This document shows, piece after piece, positions 1 through 4,712 of a DNA stretch of 7,332 bases (positions are counted from its first letter, which is position 1; every line of letters begins with the position of its first letter). Under the pieces are notes generated by a model that made no database searches, was not told the DNA's origin, and worked only from the letters and a program-made list of their open reading frames with translations. Location: positions 1-7,332 of the forward strand of contig JBGOVA010000209.1 of assembly GCA_041477875.1 (NCBI GenBank). The letters are read 5' to 3'. The position numbers were made by a program, and so were the translations under genes. This stretch comes from SZUA-430 sp041477875. Its GTDB lineage: Bacteria > Pseudomonadota > Alphaproteobacteria > Micropepsales > Micropepsaceae.

Positions 1-792
1 CTATGCATTCTCCTGTTCGTAAAGGAGCAATCTCTCGGCGTTGCAAAAGTGCGCGAGGTTCTCGTGGAAGCGAAATTCCCCGGCCACCGCCTACGCGAGG
101 TGATGGCGGCGCTTGGCGACAGTCACTCCGACGATGCCGCGCAGCTGCTTCTCGACCTTGCAAACGAGTCCGATAGGTTTCTTACCAATGTCACTCACGA
201 GTGGGTCGACGCGCTGACTTCATCTAAGTCGGCCAAGGCGAAAGAGGTGCTTTTGAGCATTAGCCTCTCGGATACACCTCCGGTGAAGGGACTTAAGCTC
301 GTAAGCCACGGAATCGACGAACGGCTTGCAAACTATCTCGCATCTGCGGCGCGCGCACACCAGGACGTGCGAGATCGTTTCTTCGCACTTTCAAACGAGG
401 TGCTGTCGAACGGAAGGCGCCACCTGCTTGCAAAAGTGTTCGCGCATTTAGGCACCGCTGAAGCGGCGCTCGCCGCGCTGAATCTGATGCGCGATGGATC
501 GACAGAGCGCATCCCCTACGAACTGCGCAGAATGATTGAATCCACATTCATGGAGCAGCAGCCCGACGCGGGAACATCCAACGCCTATTCTCTTGTGCCG
601 CGTGATGCCTCCGCGGTCCGCGCGAGGCTTTTCGACATGGCTTCCGACGATCCGCAGAGACGCAAGTCAGCGATCGACCTACTGGCTGAAATCGAACTTT
701 CGCGGCACGCCTACGGACGCCCAATCTCTGAGGCCAGACACCCGGCGCTCGAATCTGGAAAGCCTTGGCCTCCCATCCCTCTCCCGACCTAG
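1..792 (+). CDS. C-terminal part of a large alpha-helical (HEAT-like) repeat protein, 5' end outside window
   Basis: The reading frame is open from base 1 (it begins Leu-Cys-Ile-Leu-Leu-Phe-Val) to the TAG at 790-792, giving 263 residues with no start needed inside the window. The GTG at 49 has no clear ribosome site, so I treat the gene as truncated by the window edge. The protein is almost wholly helical: paired amphipathic helices recur, for example around RLREVMAALG, DDAAQLLLDLAN, AKAKEVLLSIS and HLLAKVFAHLG, as in HEAT-like solenoids. The end carries an Arg-Lys-Ser-rich helix (QRRKSAIDLLAEIEL) followed by YGRPISEARHP and a Pro/Trp-rich tail. From memory this arrangement is typical of the C-termini of long NACHT/STAND-type NTPases with HEAT repeats, several of which are antiphage proteins; that link is inference because no NTPase domain is in view. 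Composition is lower in GC than its neighbours (30 of 60 bases at 241-300 by hand count, against 40 of 60 at 4081-4140), which fits horizontal transfer. Confidence 0.75.
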   Translation, partial: LCILLFVKEQSLGVAKVREVLVEAKFPGHRLREVMAALGDSHSDDAAQLLLDLANESDRFLTNVTHEWVDALTSSKSAKAKEVLLSISLSDTPPVKGLKLVSHGIDERLANYLASAARAHQDVRDRFFALSNEVLSNGRRHLLAKVFAHLGTAEAALAALNLMRDGSTERIPYELRRMIESTFMEQQPDAGTSNAYSLVPRDASAVRARLFDMASDDPQRRKSAIDLLAEIELSRHAYGRPISEARHPALESGKPWPPIPLPT

Positions 793-837
793 CTTAGCGC
801 TTGGAGCCTCACCGCGCGCTCAGACGTACTTCACCAT

Positions 838-1617
838 CTAAGCCCACCACCTCAGCGACATGCACGAGAGCCCTGCATCCACCTTGGCGATCTCGCGGGT
901 CGACAATAGGGCGATCCTGTAACCCGATTTGGCGAGCACCTCCGCTGCGCGCGGATAGCCCTCGCTCATCAGCACGCGGTCGTTCACGCGCACGGCGTTG
1001 GCGGCACCCTCTTCCCCGTCCGGAACGGTAACGACGCGAAAGCCTTCGAACACCCCCGACGCGGCGAGCCGTGCCGTCGCCAAAATCGTCGCCTCGTCGA
1101 GCAGCGCACAATCGGACTTGAAGTGCAGCACGTCGCCGGGCGTCGTCACGGCAAACCCCGGCACACCGATGTCGGCGAGGAGCGCGATGAGCGCCTGCGC
1201 GCCTTGCGCGTTCGTCCGCGCGGACCGGCCGATGAAGACCCCGCGCGGGGTCGCGAGCACATCCCCGCCGTCGACGGCGCCCTCCGCCAGATGGAGCACC
1301 CGCTCGAAGCGGGCTGCCAGCGCGGGCGCGATCTCGCCCGCCTCCCCCAGCCTGGTCGGCGCGCCCGGCCGCAACACGATCGCGGCGCCTGAGAACACCA
1401 GCGCCGTGTCTTCGACGAACACGGAATCCGGATAGGCTTCGAGCGCCGGAAGGATCTCGACCGAAAGACCGGCCTCCTCGAGCGCGCGCACATAAGCGGC
1501 ATGCTCCCGCACGACGCCCGCAAAGCTCGGCCGCCCTTGGTCCACGGCGGCGAGCCCCTCGGCGACCGAGCGCGAAGGGGCACGGACGATGGCGCGGTTG
1601 AAATCGAAGATGTGCAC
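838..1617 (-). CDS. ddaH: Dimethylarginine dimethylaminohydrolase (DDAH), guanidine-modifying hydrolase family
   Basis: A 259-residue cytoplasmic enzyme that would hydrolyse N-omega-methylated arginines to citrulline plus methylamine or dimethylamine. Its length matches bacterial DDAH (about 255 residues). The N-terminus FNRAIVRAPSRS is the usual first strand. PDSVFVED (63-70) supplies the substrate-binding acidic residues (Asp64, Asp70). Further family features are the Arg in PTRLGE (Arg89), VDGGDV (115-120), GRSARTN (130-136), the catalytic His165 in DVLHFKSD and the nucleophile Cys252 in DAGLSCMSLRW at the C-terminus. All key positions of the Cys-His hydrolase appear intact. The start is GTG at 1617; no strong Shine-Dalgarno sequence precedes it, and the stop of the upstream HTH gene is only 5 bases away, so translation is probably coupled. 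Arginine deiminase is a less likely alternative because that family is much longer (about 400 residues). Confidence 0.9.
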   Translation of the reverse strand: MHIFDFNRAIVRAPSRSVAEGLAAVDQGRPSFAGVVREHAAYVRALEEAGLSVEILPALEAYPDSVFVEDTALVFSGAAIVLRPGAPTRLGEAGEIAPALAARFERVLHLAEGAVDGGDVLATPRGVFIGRSARTNAQGAQALIALLADIGVPGFAVTTPGDVLHFKSDCALLDEATILATARLAASGVFEGFRVVTVPDGEEGAANAVRVNDRVLMSEGYPRAAEVLAKSGYRIALLSTREIAKVDAGLSCMSLRWWA

Positions 1618-1622
1618 CGGAC

Positions 1623-1916
1623 TCAGACGCTCTCTCGCCGCGCGAGCGCCCGCCTGACCGCCGCCGGTTCCTTCTGCGCGATCTTGAGCAGCGAGCGCGC
1701 CGCGCCGGAGGGCGCTTTGCGATGCTGTTCCCAGTCCTGCACAACCCGCTTCGACACGTCCAAGAGATCGGCGAACTCGCTTTGGCTGAGCTTCAGCCTG
1801 GCGCGAATCTTCGCGACGTCGACATCGGCATAGACCTTCGCGGGCGCGGCCTCGCCCTTGGCAACGGCAACCGCCTCTTCAAGCCCCTTGATCAAACGCT
1901 TTCCAAATCGCGTCAT
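1623..1916 (-). CDS. HigA-like XRE/Cro-type HTH protein, orphan antitoxin
   Basis: A 97-residue DNA-binding protein. An N-terminal helix (FGKRLIKGLEEAVAVAKGE) is followed by a VYADVDVAKIRARL segment and a Cro/CI-type helix-turn-helix at about 43-64 (LSQSEFADLLDVSKRVVQDW), then EQHRKAPSGAARSLLKIA. This order (the 'KGLEEA..' helix, 'DV..IR..L..SQ..FA', 'W E Q..R.P.G.A..LL') is that of HigA-type antitoxins whose toxin gene lies immediately upstream. Here the ATG at 1916 overlaps the stop of a 28-codon toxin-tail remnant as ATGA, while the expected roughly 100-codon toxin gene is missing. The gene reads on into ddaH with a 5-base gap. HigA-type proteins normally repress their own promoter; what this orphan binds is unknown, and no clear operator is seen upstream. 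It could also have become a dedicated regulator of the downstream hydrolase. Confidence 0.8.
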   Translation of the reverse strand: MTRFGKRLIKGLEEAVAVAKGEAAPAKVYADVDVAKIRARLKLSQSEFADLLDVSKRVVQDWEQHRKAPSGAARSLLKIAQKEPAAVRRALARRESV

Positions 1917-1999
1917 GTCTTCTTACCCTTGCGAAGCTTCAACAGCTCTTTGCACAGCGCCTTGACCTGTTTCTTCTCGTCGGCACTCACGCGCCGCAC
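1913..1999 (-). pseudogene. Probable 3' remnant of a RelE/HigB-type toxin gene
   Basis: Reading on the minus strand from GTG 1999 (or GTG 1990), 28 (or 25) codons end in TGA at 1913-1915. The peptide contains ADEKKQVKALCKELL and a Lys-rich end. RelE/HigB-type toxins that pair with HigA-like proteins commonly finish with a segment of the form 'nls..E...lk.l...l', and this piece fits that position. The stop overlaps the ATG of the HTH gene (ATGA), as expected for an intact toxin-antitoxin pair. Nothing toxin-like precedes it: the DinB-like gene ends with TGA at 2002-2004, only 2 bases before GTG 1999. I infer that a deletion or rearrangement joined the DinB gene to the last codons of the toxin. 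Alternatively it is a tiny translated linker ORF that couples DinB translation to the HTH gene. The assignment as a toxin tail rests on a short stretch. Confidence 0.45.
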
Positions 2000-2001
2000 G
2001 C

Positions 2002-2526
2002 TCAGCCGGGCCGAACGGCATAGAGGAAGCGGGCATAGCCGATCTCGGCGGCGTTCTTCGTGAGTTCGACGTTGACCCAGGCGACGACGTCGCCGAACGG
2101 ACGGTCGCGGAAAGGCCATCGCGTTCGCTCGGCCGATCGCAGGTCGTCGTCGCCGACCCGCGCGAGCGCCGCGCGCCACGCGCCCTCGAGCCGGCCGAGC
2201 CACGCGCGCACCTCGTCCGCGGTGCCGGGCCACATCACGTTCGCGCGCGCGAGAACCCCGTCGCCGAACGAATGGTCGAGCACCATGGACCACCAGAAGC
2301 CGACGTGCCACGTCAGCCACGCGATGCTCGGCGGACCGATGTCATAGTCCTCGCGCTCCGGCCAATCGGCGCGCCAGCTTCCGTCGGGAAGCCGATGCAC
2401 GTGCAGCCCCTTATGCGCAGGGCGCCACAAGCATTCCTCCGTGGTGAGTCCGTCGAGGTGGAGGGCGGCGAGCTTCCACGCCGTTTCGAGCTGCCGGATC
2501 AAGGTGCCGCGGGTTTCGTCGGCCAT
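2002..2526 (-). CDS. DinB superfamily protein
   Basis: A 174-residue protein from ATG 2526 (MADETRGTLIRQLETAWKLA). An upstream in-frame start at 2565 would add 13 residues that do not look conserved and would run into the hairpins, so I prefer 2526; no strong ribosome site precedes either. The sequence is a four-helix DinB-like fold: helix 1 with RQLETAWKLAALHLDGLT, then ECLWRP (typical 'e.l..rp' turn), helix 2 with SIAWLTWHVGFWWSMVLDH containing His74 and His85, helix 3 with TADEVRAWLGRLEGAWRAAL, and a last helix NVELTKNAAEIGYARFLYAVR. DinB/YfiT proteins use three His to hold a metal; here the last helix lacks the usual His-x3-His, so metal binding is doubtful or uses another set. Members include metal-dependent thiol transferases and hydrolases, and many are damage- or stress-linked, but no substrate can be named. 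It sits 54 bases after the lipoprotein gene and directly ahead of the toxin remnant. Confidence 0.8.
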   Translation of the reverse strand: MADETRGTLIRQLETAWKLAALHLDGLTTEECLWRPAHKGLHVHRLPDGSWRADWPEREDYDIGPPSIAWLTWHVGFWWSMVLDHSFGDGVLARANVMWPGTADEVRAWLGRLEGAWRAALARVGDDDLRSAERTRWPFRDRPFGDVVAWVNVELTKNAAEIGYARFLYAVRPG

Positions 2527-2547
2527 AGCTGGGTGCTGCCGTTCCAC

Positions 2548-2582
2548 TGCGCGCGACGCGCGCAATGCGAACGCCCGCGTTC
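2548..2582. terminator. Two adjacent GC-rich hairpins between the lipoprotein and DinB genes
   Basis: TGCGCGC (2548-2554), a GAC loop and GCGCGCA (2558-2564) form a perfect 7-bp stem. GAACGC (2569-2574) and GCGTTC (2577-2582) form a second perfect 6-bp stem that includes part of the lipoprotein stop codon (2581-2583). Neither is followed by a run of T on the minus strand, so this is not a classic intrinsic terminator. It may be a transcript-end stabiliser, a weak attenuator, or chance in GC-rich DNA. Confidence 0.3.
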
Positions 2583-3030
2583 AGTGCCCGGCGGGCGGCG
2601 GCGCCGGCGTCGGGCTTGCCGCCGCCTTGGCGACGAGCGTTATGTCGACCGGGCTGTCGTATTTGTTGTCGGCGCCGGAGATCGAATCGACCGCGCCGAG
2701 CGCGCCTTCCGTGATCAGCACGTCGGCGACGAAACTGCCGGCCGAGGCGGCGGCCGTGCCGGATTCGTCGATGGTCACCGCCTCCGCGAAACCGTCCTTG
2801 TTGCAGCGGATGGTGATGTCGTATTTCGACTTCTCGATGCGGCTCGAGCCCGGCGTGGCGGCGATCGTGCCGATCGCCTTGCCTTCCCGCTCCAGAACGC
2901 AGCTTGCGCCCGCCGGATTCGTGTTGACCGCGATGTCTTGCGTGGTGCCCTCGATTGCCGTCGCGCAACCGCAGACGGACACGGCCGCAAGCAATGCCGC
3001 CGCGCACGGCGCACTCGATTTGAATTTCAC
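2581..3030 (-). CDS. Small lipoprotein with a PEGA-like domain
   Basis: A 149-residue exported protein of unknown function. The N-terminus has Lys2 and Lys4, a hydrophobic stretch (AAALLAAVSV) and a lipobox Val19-Cys20-Gly21-Cys22, so signal peptidase II would cut before Cys22 and leave a lipid anchor. The mature part opens with IEGTTQDIAVNTNPAGASC and continues to SSRIEKSKYDITIRCNKDGF, a pattern like PEGA-type surface domains ('v.t.P.GA.c.l...G...gtTP....v.kg.y.i.v...Gy'). The two Cys (in GASCVL and TIRCNK) could form a disulfide. A small-residue helix (TAAASAGSFVADVLI) and an Ala/Pro-rich tail follow. The start is GTG at 3030, with GAGAGGA at 3038-3044 seven bases ahead, which decides it. 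It is transcribed away from the monooxygenase gene and is separated from the DinB gene by two hairpins, so it may be its own unit. Confidence 0.8.
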   Translation of the reverse strand: MKFKSSAPCAAALLAAVSVCGCATAIEGTTQDIAVNTNPAGASCVLEREGKAIGTIAATPGSSRIEKSKYDITIRCNKDGFAEAVTIDESGTAAASAGSFVADVLITEGALGAVDSISGADNKYDSPVDITLVAKAAASPTPAPPPAGH

Positions 3031-3114
3031 TTGAGGTTCCTCTCGACGGTTCGCGCGCCGACTATCGCACGCGCGGCCGCAAGGGCCCCACCAAATCGCC
3101 GTCAGGGGTTAGAC

Positions 3115-3133
3115 AACTGACAATTTGTCAGTT
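3115..3133. promoter_or_regulatory. Perfect 9-1-9 palindrome, likely repressor operator
   Basis: The bases AACTGACAA-T-TTGTCAGTT are an exact inverted repeat with one central base. The right arm contains TTGTCA (3125-3130), which also serves as the -35 element of the promoter ahead of the monooxygenase gene, so a dimeric protein bound here would block RNA polymerase. TGACA...TGTCA palindromes are common targets of TetR-family repressors, and the EthA family is classically controlled by a TetR protein (EthR in mycobacteria). No such regulator gene is in the window. Confidence 0.6.
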
Positions 3134-3153
3134 TGACCGGGCCGTGTTATAGG
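3125..3153 (+). promoter_or_regulatory. Probable sigma-70-type promoter of the monooxygenase gene
   Basis: TTGTCA at 3125-3130 and TATAGG at 3148-3153 are 17 bases apart (or TTATAG at 3147-3152 with 16). Transcription would begin near 3160, leaving a short leader to the ATG at 3188 with GGAG at 3179-3182. The -35 lies inside the palindrome 3115-3133. Confidence 0.5.
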
Positions 3154-3187
3154 GCACCATCTCGCCATTCGCCATTTTGGAGCCGCC

Positions 3188-4693
3188 ATGCCGACCGAAC
3201 ATTTCGACGTCCTCATCATGGGTGCGGGCTTGTCCGGCATCGACGCGGCCTGGCACCTGCAGAAGAATTCGCCCAAGCGCACCTACGTCATCCTCGAAAA
3301 CCGCGAGCAGATCGGCGGCACGTGGGATCTGTTCCGCTATCCGGGCATCCGTTCGGACTCGGACATGCTGACCATGGGCTACGGCTTTCGCCCGTGGACG
3401 CACCCGAGCGCGATTTCGCCGGGCGATGCGATCCGCGACTACGTCACCGACACGGCCAAGGACGCCGGCATCGACAAGCACATCCGCTTCCGCCACAAGG
3501 TGGTGAGTGCCGCGTGGGACTCGCCGACCGCGCGCTGGATGATCGAAGCGCAGAAGCGCGACGCGAACGGGCGCGAAGAAACCGTGCAGCTGACCGCGAA
3601 CTTCCTCTTCTCCTGCGCCGGCTATTACCGCTATGAGGCGGGCTACACGCCCGAGTTCGCCGGCCGCGCGCGCTTCAAGGGCACGATCGTCCACCCGCAG
3701 CATTGGCCGGAGAACCTGAATTACGCCGGCAAGCGCGTCGTCGTCATCGGCTCGGGCGCGACGGCGGTGACGCTCGTCCCCTCGATGGCCAAGACCGCGG
3801 GCCACGTGACGATGCTGCAGCGCTCGCCCACCTACATCGTCTCGCGCCCCGAGAAGGACGCGATGGCGAACCTCTTGCGCAAGATCCTGCCCGCGAGCTG
3901 GGCCTACGCCATCCCGCGCTGGCGCAACATCTTGATGCAGCGCTATTTCTTCAACATGGCGCGCAAGAAGCCCCAGCGCATGAAGGAGATGATCCTGAAG
4001 GGCGTGCGCGACGCGCTCGGCGCCGATTACGACGTCGCCACGCACTTCACGCCGAAATACAATCCCTGGGACCAGCGCCTCTGCCTCGTGCCCGACGCCG
4101 ACCTCTTCGAGGCGATCAAGCAGGACCACGTCGACGTCGTCACCGACGTGATCGACACGTTCACCGAAAAAGGCATCAAGCTCAAATCGGGCAAGGAGAT
4201 CGCGGCCGACATCATCGTGACGGCGACGGGCCTTCAACTCGAAATGCTGGGCGGCATCGCCGTCACCGTCGATGGCGCGAAGGTCGATTTCGGCAAGACC
4301 TTCACCTACAAGGGCCTGATGTATTCGGGCGTGCCGAACCTCGCCTCGGTCTTCGGCTACACCAACGCGTCATGGACGCTGCGCGCCGATCTGATCTGCG
4401 AATACGTCTGCCGCCTGTTGAACCACATGGACGAAAAGGGCGTGCAGATCGCGACCCCGCGCGTGCGCGACGCAAGCATGCCGGGCGACCCGTGGCTCGA
4501 TTTCTCAAGCGGCTACGTCCAGCGCTCGCTCGCGATGCTGCCCAAGCAAGGCCCCAAGGCCCCCTGGCGCCAGAACCAGAACTACTTCGCCGACATCAAA
4601 GACATGCGCAAAGCCCCGATCGAGGACGAGGCGCTGGAGTTTTCGCAAGCGAAGGCGGGCGCCAAGCCGGCGCTGGCGCGCGCCGCGGAGTAG
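3188..4693 (+). CDS. ethA: EthA-like Baeyer-Villiger flavin monooxygenase
   Basis: A 501-residue FAD- and NADPH-dependent class B monooxygenase that inserts one oxygen atom from O2 next to a ketone carbonyl or oxidises sulfur. Visible motifs: the FAD Rossmann loop GAGLSG (12-17); GGTWDLFRYPG (43-53) followed by RSDSD; the type I Baeyer-Villiger fingerprint FKGTIVHPQHWP (163-174, F-x-G-x3-H-x3-W-P); the NADPH Rossmann loop GSGATA (188-193); and TATGL (345-349). The whole length and stretches such as YNPWDQRLCLVP, YTNASWTLRADL and WRQNQNYF closely follow mycobacterial EthA (about 490 residues), which oxidises ketones and activates ethionamide; this comparison is from memory. The true substrate is unknown. 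The start ATG at 3188 has GGAG five bases ahead. It is a single-gene unit behind an operator-promoter and converges on the beta-propeller gene, with 15 bases between stop codons. The C-terminus is Ala/Lys-rich and probably disordered. Confidence 0.92.
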   Translation: MPTEHFDVLIMGAGLSGIDAAWHLQKNSPKRTYVILENREQIGGTWDLFRYPGIRSDSDMLTMGYGFRPWTHPSAISPGDAIRDYVTDTAKDAGIDKHIRFRHKVVSAAWDSPTARWMIEAQKRDANGREETVQLTANFLFSCAGYYRYEAGYTPEFAGRARFKGTIVHPQHWPENLNYAGKRVVVIGSGATAVTLVPSMAKTAGHVTMLQRSPTYIVSRPEKDAMANLLRKILPASWAYAIPRWRNILMQRYFFNMARKKPQRMKEMILKGVRDALGADYDVATHFTPKYNPWDQRLCLVPDADLFEAIKQDHVDVVTDVIDTFTEKGIKLKSGKEIAADIIVTATGLQLEMLGGIAVTVDGAKVDFGKTFTYKGLMYSGVPNLASVFGYTNASWTLRADLICEYVCRLLNHMDEKGVQIATPRVRDASMPGDPWLDFSSGYVQRSLAMLPKQGPKAPWRQNQNYFADIKDMRKAPIEDEALEFSQAKAGAKPALARAAE

Positions 4694-4712
4694 CGTGCCC
4701 GTCTCGCGCTAC
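4690..4712. terminator. Inverted repeat spanning both convergent stop codons, candidate bidirectional terminator
   Basis: GTAGCG (4690-4695) pairs perfectly with CGCTAC (4707-4712), and the stem can extend inward by a G-T and a G-C pair. The left arm holds the TAG of the monooxygenase gene (4691-4693) and the right arm holds the TAG of the propeller gene (4709-4711 on the minus strand). There is no T-run on either side, so termination efficiency is uncertain. Confidence 0.35.

Noticed and set aside
793..837. Possible terminator after the left-edge gene
   Set aside because: Only a 5-base AGCGC/GCGCT pairing with a long loop and no T-run is visible, too weak to call.
809..1744. A 311-codon minus-strand frame overlapping ddaH
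   Set aside because: It overlaps the DDAH and HTH genes in another frame and is Arg/Gly/Ala-rich, whereas DDAH has all catalytic motifs.
1913..2320. The full 135-codon minus-strand frame ending at the HTH start
   Set aside because: Only its last 25-28 codons look like protein; the rest is an Arg-rich out-of-frame reading of the DinB gene. I kept the tail alone as a possible toxin remnant.
2272..3120. A 282-codon plus-strand frame across the DinB and lipoprotein region
   Set aside because: It crosses two well-supported minus-strand genes and the intergenic hairpins, is extremely Arg-rich and shows no recognisable motif.
3128..4237. A 369-codon open frame on the minus strand
   Set aside because: It is antisense to the monooxygenase, whose motifs are all on the plus strand; its Arg/Val/Asp/His-rich product is typical of antisense reading of GC-rich genes.
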